A stretch of 64,000 bases of DNA from Sphingomonas edaphi (GCF_003583725.1 NZ_QXTF01000001.1:434001-498000); one strand, 5' to 3'; positions 18,219-27,771 are shown, counted from the first letter of the stretch. The notes: generated from the letters alone by a model not told the origin. Program-made: numbers and translations.

Positions 18219-20173
18219 TTTCTTGTCCTTCCTACCGGGCTGAGCTGTAGTGCGCGCTGGATATCCGCGACGGTCTCGGCCTTGCCGTCAACGCCGACAA
18301 CCGCTGTCTCCGAAAGAGTTCGTTTTCGCGCGATCCGGTCGTTCACCACCTCCTCCACACTGTCCGCAAGGAACAGGCGGTGGACGGTCACGGGACGCTG
18401 CTGGCCCCGGCGATGGGAACGTGCCGACGCCTGGTCTTCAACCGCCGGGTTCCATTCGAGATTATAGTGAACGACATGCGTTGCGGCGGTGATATTCAGT
18501 CCCGCCCCTGCAGCCTTTGGATTAAGGGCCAGAATCGCAGGCCCGACTTCCTCGGAGAACCGGTCAACGACACCCTGGCGGTCGCTGATTGGCGTGGCGC
18601 CGTTGATAACATCGGCAAACACGCCGTACCGTTCACGGGCAATTCTTACGATCAGGTCGGCCATCTCGTTGTAAGACGTGAATACGAGCAGCTTTTGTCG
18701 TGAGCTGAACACCTCGTCTACGATCTCGAACAGTCGCTGAGTCTTTGTGAACTGCAAGCCCTCCTCGATGCCGATCGGCGTATCGTCGAGTAAGCCTGGA
18801 TGCGCGCAGAACATCCTCAGCCGGGTAAGAGCAACCAGGGCGCCGGCAGCTGGGAACTCAGCCAGCGTCTCCAGTCTGATCCTCTCATATTCCTCGGCCT
18901 CGCTATCGGACAGCAGCAGGACCTGTGGGATATCAATCCGCTCGGGAAGATCCTTGGCAACCTCCGCCACTCGCCTCCGCAGCATGATGGGTGAAGTCAT
19001 TGGCTCAAGTGCAGCGGCGCCGAGGCGGTCGTTCGGATAGGTAGCTTCAAAAGACTGCTGGTCGCCGAGCAAACCCGGAACAGCGAAATCGCATAATGAC
19101 CAGAGGTCAGTGAGGCTGTTTTCAACCGGCGTGCCAGTTACGGCGATACCGCAACGGCGTCTTAGCGCCTTGACGGCCTGGGCTCGCGCCGTCCCGGCGT
19201 TCTTGATTGCCTGCGCCTCGTCCAGGATGACGGTCCGCCAGTCGATCATCTCGAACATGCTGCTGTCACGGACCACCGTTTCATAGGAGGTGATGGTCAG
19301 GTCGAAGGGAAGCAGTGCGCGATAATCGCCGGTACGCCGGGCGCCTTGATGGATGACTGTCTTCAGGCCGGGCGCAAACCGCTCCACCTCCCGTCGCCAG
19401 TTTTCCATCAACGTTGATGGAGCAACCACCAGTGACGGCGACGCCTCGTCGCGCTCAGGCGCTGCCAGCAGCGCAATTAGCTGTATGGTCTTCCCCAGAC
19501 CCATCTCGTCCGCAAGGATCGCGCCGAGCCGTTCGCTCCAGATGTATGTCAGCCACTGCCAGCCATCATGCTGGTAGGGATAAAGATCACCACGAAAAGA
19601 TATGAGCTGCGATGTCTCTCTCTGCGGCACGAACTCCGGCTTGGAGTCGGCCAGAGGAACGTTGTCGGCGAAGCCGGGCAACTCGGCCGCGTGCTTGCGC
19701 AACTCAAGATATTGTCGAAGGGAAATGGCGCCGGGTTGCGAGATGCCGCACGCGGCCAGACCCCTTGCGGCATCCGCGAGCGCGCCTGACGCCAGCGGAT
19801 ACCATTTTCCTCCCAGCACGACGTGGTCCGGCGCGGATTCTTCGAGGGAAACTTCAGCCTCGTGATCGCCTGCCCTTGCCAGTACCTTGCAGGAAAGCCC
19901 GCCATCCTGCGAGGGATCCGGAAGACATGCCTCGACCGAAAGGCTTGCGGGATAGCGGGAAAATGACAGACCCTCCGGACGCGATCCCAGCCTGAGCTCA
20001 CGCCCTCGGACAGCTGTATTGCCGTCGAACAAGATCGAATAGATTTCGTCCGCGGACACACCGAGCGGATCTTCCCCGACAACCAAGTCGAGCTGGGTTC
20101 CCCTCACCGTCCATGCGGCATCCACCGGCAAGGCGGTCATCGACGTCTCGCAGCCGCATTCGGGCATCCGCAT
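18215..20173 (-). CDS. SNF2-family helicase/translocase
   Basis: A 652-residue superfamily II ATPase. About 195 N-terminal residues are unassigned. Then LYPYQHDGWQWL opens the helicase core, with Walker A DEMGLGKT at 222-229, the DEAQ box at 318-321, the motif III segment VTGTPVENSLTDLW and the motif VI segment SHRRGQQRPVTVHRL near the C-terminus. No nuclease domain is fused. Proteins of this class move along double-stranded DNA. In this operon the likely role is to translocate or remodel target DNA for the HNH nuclease. It is coupled to the EcoRII-N gene by ATGA. Confidence 0.92.
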   Translation of the reverse strand: MRMPECGCETSMTALPVDAAWTVRGTQLDLVVGEDPLGVSADEIYSILFDGNTAVRGRELRLGSRPEGLSFSRYPASLSVEACLPDPSQDGGLSCKVLARAGDHEAEVSLEESAPDHVVLGGKWYPLASGALADAARGLAACGISQPGAISLRQYLELRKHAAELPGFADNVPLADSKPEFVPQRETSQLISFRGDLYPYQHDGWQWLTYIWSERLGAILADEMGLGKTIQLIALLAAPERDEASPSLVVAPSTLMENWRREVERFAPGLKTVIHQGARRTGDYRALLPFDLTITSYETVVRDSSMFEMIDWRTVILDEAQAIKNAGTARAQAVKALRRRCGIAVTGTPVENSLTDLWSLCDFAVPGLLGDQQSFEATYPNDRLGAAALEPMTSPIMLRRRVAEVAKDLPERIDIPQVLLLSDSEAEEYERIRLETLAEFPAAGALVALTRLRMFCAHPGLLDDTPIGIEEGLQFTKTQRLFEIVDEVFSSRQKLLVFTSYNEMADLIVRIARERYGVFADVINGATPISDRQGVVDRFSEEVGPAILALNPKAAGAGLNITAATHVVHYNLEWNPAVEDQASARSHRRGQQRPVTVHRLFLADSVEEVVNDRIARKRTLSETAVVGVDGKAETVADIQRALQLSPVGRTRK

Positions 20174-20180
20174 CCCACGG

Positions 20181-22340
20181 TCAGATCCGGATCACTTTGG
20201 TGGCGGTCGACGTCAGCTTGATCGTGTCGGTTGTCGGGCTGACCGACTTCGCGGACCCGCCGTCTAGTGATGCAGTGTCAAATCCTTCCTCAGCCATCCG
20301 CTTGAGAAGGTCGCCGATTGCCTTGGTGTCGCCGGGAGGCAGAGGAAATTTTCCTGAGCCCAGTTTCGCAAGGGCCGACCTGGATGTCGGCGACAGCAAA
20401 CGCATCCGATCGGCTTGCGTATGCAGCTTCTGCGCATAGGGCATCAAGGCGAGGATGCGCGTTTCGAGCTCAATTCCCCGGTCGATTTGCCGGACTGCCC
20501 TGCCCTCGCGCGCAGCGGTTTTTGATTCCTCCTTGTCCAGTAACAAGGCTTCAGGAAGTTCCGGAACGTTGAAGGTCATCCGGTCGATGAGGTTCCAGCA
20601 AGCCTGCTTCTTGCAATACTCTCCGACGTTCCGGACCGTTTCAGGAGTGTCCTTGATTGCCTTCGAAATCTGGGGCGCGAGCTGGCGGATTGCCTCCGCA
20701 ATCTCTTCGGGAACGTCCTGGCTGTTCCAGATGAGCTGGAGGTTGAGGCCGGCCTTCCCGGATTTTCTCGCCCTACTGGCAAGCCAAGCAATCGTGTAGG
20801 CTACTGTCTGGGACTTGTAGCCTCTATCCTCACGGTACCAATCCGCTTGACCGACCATACGGTCCACCCAGCGGAACAACAGCACCTTGGCGGCAGCCGC
20901 CTTGTACCATTCATCGTTGAAGCTGAGTTCCGACGTAGCCCATTCGCCTTCAACCTTGTCGGCAAAGTGCAGGAAGCATTTCTGGGCTCCTTGGCAAACC
21001 ACATGGGGCAACCCCGCATATGTCAGCTCGGACTTCGCGAGATCTGTTTTGTCGATCAGCTGGGCAGCAGGAAACTCCAGATCGAAGTCGCGCCTCTGCT
21101 TCGGCGTTCCGTAGGCTCTCGCGTCTCGATACTGACCCCGAGCCCGCTCATAGAACCACTTTGAACCTGACGTAGCGCCGGGTCGCGGCGGAGCCGTAAG
21201 ACGCCTCGAAATCTGCTCCATTGTCACGTGGAACTTGTGGCTGGCGAAGAAGTCGGCTTCGTTGACCTTGTTCTGAGTATTAGCGAACCGCGAGATTTGC
21301 GGCACGATCTTCTCGATGAGTTCCGGCTTCACCACCGAAAGCTTCATCTGGACATACACGCCTTCAAGATCTGCCCCTGACCGGTCCCGTGCATATAGAA
21401 TAGACGCCGTGGTCTGACCGCCATTGACGATCTGGAGGTCATCAATCGAGGCAATCGCTATCGAGCCATCTGCAGTTCTGACCGTATCTACGCGCGACGC
21501 AGTAGCCGTAAGACCATTATTGTAGGCCAGAAACATGTGCGGAGCATCCTTGATGGTTGTCAGGATGCCCTTGTTCACTTTTGTCCGAGCTTGGAGATAC
21601 GTGCGGACATTCTGCTCCAGCAGCCTTGCGCCGTAGAGTCCGTAGATATCAGCGAGCAGGGTCCCCGGCAGCGCGATCAAATACGACTGATAATCATCGT
21701 CGGCACCGAATGCCTGCAAACAGGGGATCGGCGCTCCGCTAAGTGACTGCAGATCGACAGTGATCGGCTCAGGGCTGCCCCGCGAGCTTACAATGCTGGC
21801 GTATCGCGCGAAGTCGAGAAAGTTGTAAACTACCGGCAGGCCGGTAATTTCTGGAGCGGGCTCGGGCGGCCTTCGGGTCGACAGGCGCGCGTTGGAAAAT
21901 ACCATAACGCGGATACGGCGAACTGAAGCTGTCTGGAATGCGAGCGCATGGCCAGCTTCGAACTCCGGAGATTGCGCTGGAAAAGCCTCCAGATTACCCG
22001 GAGCTACGGCAAACTCGATAAACCTGCGCACCTTTTGGGTAAGTGCATCGATGTCGGCGCTGTTGATCGTCTCTAGGGTGTCAATTCCACGGAAGTCGCA
22101 AATGGCGAGGTACAAGACCCCTCGTTCGGAATCGAACGCTGCGCCATCTACCTGATAGCCTCCCCGGCCCTCCCTCCGAACCGGCGTATGGATCAGATCA
22201 ATTGTATCGCCGTTCTCGGCGGCCGTTTCCGCGAAAATGCGGAAAAATGCGGCGGCCGGACTTTCACCGGAGGCTTCGACCGTAAAATCCAGTTCCTCAC
22301 GGAATGCCTCGAATGCACTCTCAAGACTGTCAGCAGACAA
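20181..22340 (-). CDS. AIPR-family (abortive infection phage resistance) protein
   Basis: A 719-residue protein and the first gene of the minus-strand defence operon, 7 bases before the SNF2 gene. The AIPR signatures are clear: FLAYNNGLTATAS near 274-282 and IVNGGQTTASIL at 304-315, followed by VQMKLSVV. The N-terminus has YQVDGAAFDSERGVLYLAICDF (residues 62-83 region), which could be a PD-(D/E)xK-like strand pair, although the Lys is not evident. AIPR proteins recur in restriction-like and MORC-associated operons and in phage abortive infection. Their biochemical activity is not settled. Confidence 0.88.
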   Translation of the reverse strand: MSADSLESAFEAFREELDFTVEASGESPAAAFFRIFAETAAENGDTIDLIHTPVRREGRGGYQVDGAAFDSERGVLYLAICDFRGIDTLETINSADIDALTQKVRRFIEFAVAPGNLEAFPAQSPEFEAGHALAFQTASVRRIRVMVFSNARLSTRRPPEPAPEITGLPVVYNFLDFARYASIVSSRGSPEPITVDLQSLSGAPIPCLQAFGADDDYQSYLIALPGTLLADIYGLYGARLLEQNVRTYLQARTKVNKGILTTIKDAPHMFLAYNNGLTATASRVDTVRTADGSIAIASIDDLQIVNGGQTTASILYARDRSGADLEGVYVQMKLSVVKPELIEKIVPQISRFANTQNKVNEADFFASHKFHVTMEQISRRLTAPPRPGATSGSKWFYERARGQYRDARAYGTPKQRRDFDLEFPAAQLIDKTDLAKSELTYAGLPHVVCQGAQKCFLHFADKVEGEWATSELSFNDEWYKAAAAKVLLFRWVDRMVGQADWYREDRGYKSQTVAYTIAWLASRARKSGKAGLNLQLIWNSQDVPEEIAEAIRQLAPQISKAIKDTPETVRNVGEYCKKQACWNLIDRMTFNVPELPEALLLDKEESKTAAREGRAVRQIDRGIELETRILALMPYAQKLHTQADRMRLLSPTSRSALAKLGSGKFPLPPGDTKAIGDLLKRMAEEGFDTASLDGGSAKSVSPTTDTIKLTSTATKVIRI

Positions 22341-22707
22341 AACGCGTCCCCCTCTTCGTCATCCTACTCACGCGGCGACGATTGAAAAGTCGTAAACGGC
22401 TAGCTGCATCCGTATAATGAATCCCGCGAATGGTTCTCGCTTCGCCCTGGTTTCGCGAATGGCCGCCTAACAGATTCAAATTTGGGCTGTTATCTGTTCA
22501 CCGATTGGCGCCCGTGTTTGATGAATCATGTTCGGCAATAATCCGCTTGAGCAAGGCGCCGACTACGCTTTGTAAAAGGCTAGGATCCCAGCACCGTGGT
22601 GTGCTGCGATACCGCTACCTTCGAAATTTTCAGACTTCGCCGCGATATCGCTAACGCTCAGCCCGGCATGGCGATGCAGTCTTTGTCCAAAAAGACTTGC
22701 TTTTACT
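22341..22707. promoter_or_regulatory. Divergent intergenic region upstream of the AIPR operon
   Basis: 367 bases lie between the AIPR start and the first AbiE palindrome. No supported gene occurs here. It must hold the promoter of the five-gene minus-strand operon, but no convincing -35/-10 pair could be chosen by eye. Confidence 0.45.
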
Positions 22708-22750
22708 GCATCACAGGCCCTACGTCCTTAGGACGTAGGGCCTGTGATGC
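22708..22750. promoter_or_regulatory. 43-bp perfect palindrome, operator 1 of the abiE-type operon
   Basis: Two 21-bp arms are exact inverted copies around a single central base. The innermost 17 bases, TACGTCCTTAGGACGTA, recur in the second palindrome 47 bases further on. It begins 119 bases before the antitoxin ATG. AbiEi-type antitoxins are known to repress their operon by binding paired inverted repeats, so this is a likely operator. As RNA it would fold into a very stable hairpin. Confidence 0.85.
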
Positions 22751-22785
22751 TGATTCCATAATGAGTAACCTCTCCAAAGATTGAC

Positions 22786-22814
22786 TTGACAACGCATGCA
22801 TTGAACTCCATACG
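22786..22814 (+). promoter_or_regulatory. Candidate abiE promoter overlapping operator 2
   Basis: TTGACA at 22786-22791 is followed 17 bases later by CATACG at 22809-22814. The -35 box is a perfect sigma70 match and the -10 box is poor. The -10 lies inside the second palindrome, so antitoxin binding there would block polymerase. Confidence 0.5.
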
Positions 22815-22840
22815 TCCTTAGGACGTATGGAGTTCAATGC
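22798..22840. promoter_or_regulatory. 43-bp perfect palindrome, operator 2 of the abiE-type operon
   Basis: This is the same length and the same 17-bp core as operator 1, with different outer arms (GCATTGAACTCC instead of GCATCACAGGCC). The right arm contains the ATG at 22827 and a GGAG that could serve the GTG at 22842, so protein binding or RNA folding here could affect translation as well as transcription. Confidence 0.85.
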
Positions 22841-23732
22841 TGTGTCGCTATATTTTAGTCACGCAATCGCGAAGCTGCTGGAGGAGCAAGGCACGGCCCT
22901 CGTCACAGAATACACTCTCTATCTGAAGGTGCGCCCCTTGCTCGACGAGCCCAGCTTGGGCGGCGAAAAGGTGATTCGTGTACCTTCGATCTGGGCGCGA
23001 TCACACGTTCGAGCCATGATACGCACACTTGAAAAGCGCTTGGTCCTGGCGCCCGACGACGATTTCAATGCCGGCGTCTGGCGTGTGGTGCAAGCGGCCA
23101 CAGCGCCACCGGCGGATGAGGCCATCTGTCTAGTGGACCCCTTCGCGTACGTTTCGCATCTCTCGGCCATGCAGAGATACGGCCTAACGGACCGATCCCC
23201 TGAAGCACTACACATGACCACCCCTGCGCGTGCGCTCTGGACCGCATTGCGTGATGTAAAGATGAGCGAAGACTTCAGCTGCGAGCCGCACCCCTCCACG
23301 CTGCCGCAACTGATGCGTATCGGTTTGAAACCCGAAGTGCGGCGTAGGCAGGTTGTATTGCACGAGACACGCCATCCAGCCAAGCCAGAACCAATCGCTG
23401 GCACCGCTAGCCGCATAGCCCCGCTTGGAAGGGTCTTCGTCGACATGCTCGACCAGGCCGATCTCTGCGGAGGCATCCATCACGTGCTGGATGTCTTTCA
23501 CCGGTATGCGGAAGATAACATGGACGAGATCATCAATGCAGTTGAAGCGTTCGACAGTCCAATTTTGAAGGTTCGCGCGGGCTACATCCTCGATGAATTG
23601 CTCGGCGTCTCAAATCCGGCTGTCGAAAAGTGGATGGCTTGCGCTCAGCGGGGTGGCTCGCGAAAGCTCGACCCCAAGTCGCCGTACGGCAGTAGATTCT
23701 CTGAAAAATGGATGATCGCACTTAATGTCTGA
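22827..23732 (+). CDS. AbiEi-type antitoxin of a type IV toxin-antitoxin pair
   Basis: Up to 301 residues. Residues about 95-135 carry the family pattern CLVDPFAYVSHLSAMQRYGL, then LHMTTPARALW, like the central part of AbiEi/transcriptional-regulator antitoxins. The N-terminus (FSHAIAKLLEEQGTALVTEY) is likely the winged helix that binds the operator. The ATG at 22827 is listed, but it lies in the palindrome. A GTG at 22842 with GGAG 10 bases upstream is a plausible alternative and loses only 5 residues. The 3' end overlaps the toxin gene by 8 bases. It would repress the operon and counter the toxin without stable complex formation, as known for AbiE. Confidence 0.82.
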   Translation: MEFNAVSLYFSHAIAKLLEEQGTALVTEYTLYLKVRPLLDEPSLGGEKVIRVPSIWARSHVRAMIRTLEKRLVLAPDDDFNAGVWRVVQAATAPPADEAICLVDPFAYVSHLSAMQRYGLTDRSPEALHMTTPARALWTALRDVKMSEDFSCEPHPSTLPQLMRIGLKPEVRRRQVVLHETRHPAKPEPIAGTASRIAPLGRVFVDMLDQADLCGGIHHVLDVFHRYAEDNMDEIINAVEAFDSPILKVRAGYILDELLGVSNPAVEKWMACAQRGGSRKLDPKSPYGSRFSEKWMIALNV

Positions 23733-24645
23733 ACCGACTGAGCCTTCCGATACCGTCGATGTTGACATTCGAGCTTGGGTCGACGCTGCACGCCCTGACC
23801 CGCAGTTACATCGCGACCGGCAAGTCACCGAGATCGTGCTTGCCGCCATTGGACTGTCCGAGACCCTGCACCAGAGCCTGGTCCTGAAGGGCGGGACATT
23901 AATGGCGATCGCGTTCGGCTCGAAGCGCGTGACGGGAGATGTCGATTTTTCAGCGACCGTCCCCCCTGATGGCTTCGACGAACTGCTGCGAGAAGAGCTG
24001 GATGCTTCTTTGCCTGCCGCCGCTCGGAAATTGGGATACTTGGACCTGCTTTGCCGCGTGCAGGGAGTCCGTCGACGCCCAAGGCCCGAACTCTTCGAAG
24101 ATGCAGGCTTCCCCGCATTAGAGCTTCGGATAGGGTCAGCAGATCGAGGCTCGAAGCAGGAGGTGGCGCTGGCAGAGGGCCGTGCCGGCCGTATTCTCAT
24201 CATCGAGATCAGTTTCCGCGACCAAGTATATGCGTTTCAGGAACTCAATCTCCTGCGGGCCGCCGTGGCCGTGCAAGCGTTCACCGTCGAAGAGTTGATC
24301 GCCGAGAAATTCCGAGCCCTGCTTCAGCAGCCCATTCGAAAGCGGAACAGGCGACAAGACGTGTATGACATCGCCTTCCTTCTCGAGACAAATCCCGTCG
24401 ACGAGGCCGCCCGGCACCAAATCCTGACCACACTCATCGAAAAATGCCGGACGCGCGACATTGAGCCCACCCAAGAGTCAATTAACGACCCGGAGGTCAA
24501 GACGCGAGCGGCGAGAGAATGGGAAACGCTCAGGTTGGAAATTTCGGACCTGCCGCCTTTCGACGGTCAGTTCGAGAGGGTTCGAGCGCTCTATCAATCC
24601 CTACCTTGGGCGGATCGAGCGCTTAGCACGGACTGCCGCGTTTGA
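23725..24645 (+). CDS. AbiEii/AbiGii-type nucleotidyltransferase toxin
   Basis: A 306-residue protein of the DNA polymerase beta-like nucleotidyltransferase superfamily. LKGGT at 54-58 and TGDVDF at 70-75 form the GG(S/T)...DxD active site. A later segment, VEELIAEKFRALLQQ, followed by RRQDVYDIAFLL, matches the conserved Lys/Arg and Asp of AbiEii motifs III-IV. Known members transfer nucleotides to tRNA or another target and stop growth during phage infection. Translation is coupled to the antitoxin by the 8-base overlap. It converges on the STAND gene with a 244-base space that holds no visible gene. Confidence 0.9.
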   Translation: MSEPTEPSDTVDVDIRAWVDAARPDPQLHRDRQVTEIVLAAIGLSETLHQSLVLKGGTLMAIAFGSKRVTGDVDFSATVPPDGFDELLREELDASLPAAARKLGYLDLLCRVQGVRRRPRPELFEDAGFPALELRIGSADRGSKQEVALAEGRAGRILIIEISFRDQVYAFQELNLLRAAVAVQAFTVEELIAEKFRALLQQPIRKRNRRQDVYDIAFLLETNPVDEAARHQILTTLIEKCRTRDIEPTQESINDPEVKTRAAREWETLRLEISDLPPFDGQFERVRALYQSLPWADRALSTDCRV

Positions 24646-24889
24646 GCGAGACTGCGAGTTGATCGCCGTGGCAAAGCAGCGATCGAAATCTGAATGTTTG
24701 CCTGCTCGCAGGTCTGTCCAAGATCGCTCGGAACGACTGTGATCGGCGCTGAACAGAACCGCTCTCTCAACCAACCGGTGGCCGACATTCAGCTTCCGAG
24801 CAGCGCCCCACTAGTAAGCGGGACCGTGCTGATCTCAACCTTTGTCGCCTTCCCAGAGGGATCGTTAATGCCCCTCGGAGTACAAGCAT

Positions 24890-27607
24890 TCACTTCGAAG
24901 AAATCGCGGCGCGGGCTAGCAAGCGATCTTTAATGGGTCCTAATGGCGCAAGCGCGCCCGCCGTGCGCAAATCGTCCATCGCATCACCCTCTCCAAGCGC
25001 CGCGCGAATCTCGAACCGATGCTCCCAGAACTCATGGAAGCGCGAGCAACAAGCTTGGTTGTCCAAGGCAAGGTCGATCCAATGCAAGGCTTCCACGGGC
25101 CTACCTTGGCGGGCAAGAGCGAGCGCTATTAGGCGCTGAATCCAGCAATTCGTTTCCAAGTCTCCTCGCGCCCTCAAGATTGGTTCGGCTTCGCCAGCAC
25201 GACCCAACTCTATAAGAAGCTCCGCCTTCCGCTGCTCGTGGAACGGCGAAAGGCCTGCCGAGCTTTCGAACAGGTCTAAGGCCACTTGCAACGCAGCCCC
25301 CCCGTCGGAGCCAAGGCTGCGGCCGTACTCGAACATGACGTCGCCAAATTCAGCACGCGCATCATCGCTCTCGAACCGGGCAATGTCCGGCCTCGGTACC
25401 GCCTGCAAAACATCTTCGAGGACTGCAGGAGACTCTTGGGACCAATACCGCGCGACAGCGGCCAAGGTACCGTAGGCCTGCTCGAGGCCCGCCTTGGCAT
25501 TTTCTATGATGGTGCGGACAATGAAATCCTGGCGCGGTCTCAGGATTAGCTCACGCGCAGCTTTTTCCCGCCAAGGGATGGCTTGTAACACGGCAAGAAG
25601 TAGCGAGGGCGATATCTTATTAGGCTGCGCTTCGGCGGCGCTGATGACTTCCTCACCAAGAGCGATCGCCTTCTCATTCTCGCCCTCTCTCTTGTAGCCG
25701 CGCATTAGCTGGAGCCGCGACGCGTCGAGCGGCGCATCGCTGGCGAGTACGGCTTCAAACTCGCGCCAAGCGTCCTCGTGCCGGTCGGCCCAAGCCAGCG
25801 CCTTTCCGAAATGGTGGCGGACCTCCGATCGCTGCCGCGACGTGAGTCCCGGCAGACTGAGCAAGTCTGTGAAAAGCCCCAACCCCTCCTTCACGTAGGC
25901 CGAAGCCTGATCGCTCCCGTCATGCTTGGCGCGCAGATATTGCCATTCAAAGGTCTCGATGATCTCGCGGATCAACAGAGGATGGACGGACCGGCCGGCG
26001 GCCGAGACCACTTTCGCCCGGTTAACCGGGTTTTCGACGGCTATTTCCTCGCTGCTCTCAGGGCTAGTGACTTCGAGCAGTGCGAGCACGTATGCGGGCC
26101 GCCGGTCGCCACTGTTCACGAGAGCAAACAAGCGATCGCGCAAACTAAGTGCTGCGGTCCGGAAGCTGAGGTCATTAAGATCGCACGTCTTAGCTAGATA
26201 GCACTCGAGCATGTTGTTCCAGCGACTATCCTCATCCGCCCTCCACCAATCGAGGCTAGAGAGGCTGGCGAACACGACGTCGTGGAGACGCACGGCCGTC
26301 GGTCGGTCCGACGAGGTAAGGGCACGGTCGTTGAGCTTACGGATTCCAGCGGGCAGTATCGCTTCGCGCGCAAAACGGTAGTCAGACTCCGGCCGTCCTG
26401 CCCAGCGGAAGAACGACAGCTCGTCCCTGAGGACGCTCCGGTAGCGATCAAGCAAGCGGTCAGCGAGCCGCTGCTGCGGATCCGCCAACTGGCCAACCTC
26501 GCGACAATCGAGCGCGAGGTCTTCCCAAGTCGCCCCGTTGCGAATGGCTGCATTCATCAGCGCCAAGCTCAAAGGATGGCCGCCGACGGTGGCCCAGACC
26601 TTGGCAAAGATCTCCGGCGGGCAAGGCTCCTCGAGGTATCCGTTGAGGACTGCCTGACCCTCTTCCGGGGTGAGCTCCGGCATGCGGTACTCTCCAGCAA
26701 GGCTCGCGCGCGCGGTCACCAACACGTGTGATCCCGGACCGCAAAGGGTCGCGAGTTGCGCTTGCTCGATGTCATGTGATGGATCGTCTATAACCAGCAG
26801 GCAGCGCTGGCGCTTCAACAAGTTCGCGATGTTCCTCTTGGCTCCGCCCCGAACGAGCGGCATGCCCTGTAGCGCGGTCGCGCCCCTGTATTCTTCGGGC
26901 TCGAGCCAAATCCTCAGATGATAATTCTGCACGCTTTCGACGCCGAAGGCGGTTGCCGCGGCGGACTTTCCACTGCCACCGATGCCCGTCAGAATGAGGC
27001 ACGGGCTGCTGGCTAGGCGCTGGCTGATCTCGGCGTTGATGAAGGGCCTTGGACTATGCTGCGACTGTAGCGTCGGAAACAGCCGGTCACGCGCAGCTTC
27101 GTCGCGCAGCTCCGCAAGAACCGGGAGATATTGCGATAACTCTTCGATAGCTGCATCGTTGAAAAGGAGCTTGCGCACTATCAGACCCGCGATGGTCTGC
27201 GCCCCCAAAATCCCGATGGAACGGCCATTCATCCGTGGCTCGGCGAGCACCTTTTTCTTGAAATCGTCGGCGGCAATCGGCCGCTTTCTTTCCGCGGCGA
27301 TCAGCAGAATGCGTCTCGCATTTGGTCGTCGACTGAGCGCCTTGTCGATGTCGGTATAGGCCTTGTCCATGCCGGCGGCGAAATAACCCCGTTCGGAGGA
27401 ATATTGTGCGACGACAGCACCATCGTCGCTGGTGCTGTCGAGCACGCTGCTGACCGGCAGTCCCAAGTAGTTCACGCCCGAATGCTCGAGCGGCGTTTGC
27501 AGTAAATGGTCGAGTAACTTGCCGCCGAATTCTTCAAAATCGCTCGCAATCGCCGGAAAGGTCGGAATGAGCCGGTCAATCATCTGCCGCTGCGTCTGAA
27601 TCTTCAT
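24890..27607 (-). CDS. STAND NTPase with unassigned N-terminal effector-like domain and helical repeats
   Basis: A 905-residue protein. Residues 1-150 form a separate domain with VSSVLDSTSDDG, then AQYSSERGYF, then ARRILLIAAE. This looks like an alpha/beta, nuclease-like fold, but a full PD-(D/E)xK set cannot be seen. The NTPase follows: Walker A LTGIGGSGKS at 206-215, Walker B LLVIDD at 270-275, an LVTARA sensor strand and a GxP-like TVGGHPLSLALMNAA. From about residue 440 the chain is all-helical with TPR-like pairs (AYGTLAAVARYWSQ, ALARQGRPVEALHWIDLAL), the typical sensor half. This layout matches antiviral STAND/Avs-like proteins. The start is 164 bases after the methyltransferase stop. 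Confidence 0.82.
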   Translation of the reverse strand: MKIQTQRQMIDRLIPTFPAIASDFEEFGGKLLDHLLQTPLEHSGVNYLGLPVSSVLDSTSDDGAVVAQYSSERGYFAAGMDKAYTDIDKALSRRPNARRILLIAAERKRPIAADDFKKKVLAEPRMNGRSIGILGAQTIAGLIVRKLLFNDAAIEELSQYLPVLAELRDEAARDRLFPTLQSQHSPRPFINAEISQRLASSPCLILTGIGGSGKSAAATAFGVESVQNYHLRIWLEPEEYRGATALQGMPLVRGGAKRNIANLLKRQRCLLVIDDPSHDIEQAQLATLCGPGSHVLVTARASLAGEYRMPELTPEEGQAVLNGYLEEPCPPEIFAKVWATVGGHPLSLALMNAAIRNGATWEDLALDCREVGQLADPQQRLADRLLDRYRSVLRDELSFFRWAGRPESDYRFAREAILPAGIRKLNDRALTSSDRPTAVRLHDVVFASLSSLDWWRADEDSRWNNMLECYLAKTCDLNDLSFRTAALSLRDRLFALVNSGDRRPAYVLALLEVTSPESSEEIAVENPVNRAKVVSAAGRSVHPLLIREIIETFEWQYLRAKHDGSDQASAYVKEGLGLFTDLLSLPGLTSRQRSEVRHHFGKALAWADRHEDAWREFEAVLASDAPLDASRLQLMRGYKREGENEKAIALGEEVISAAEAQPNKISPSLLLAVLQAIPWREKAARELILRPRQDFIVRTIIENAKAGLEQAYGTLAAVARYWSQESPAVLEDVLQAVPRPDIARFESDDARAEFGDVMFEYGRSLGSDGGAALQVALDLFESSAGLSPFHEQRKAELLIELGRAGEAEPILRARGDLETNCWIQRLIALALARQGRPVEALHWIDLALDNQACCSRFHEFWEHRFEIRAALGEGDAMDDLRTAGALAPLGPIKDRLLARAAISSK

Positions 27608-27771
27608 GCCGTCGCAACTCCTAAGTTAATCCAAGCGACCCGAGCCGAACGGTCTCATGGTTTGCCGCTATCGCCATGAATTTGCGTGATCAAGGACGCC
27701 GAAATTCAGCCATTCGTTCAGTCGGCTGCATGCGGCCTCAATGGACCCACTGTTCGCGCGAGCAATGAGCC

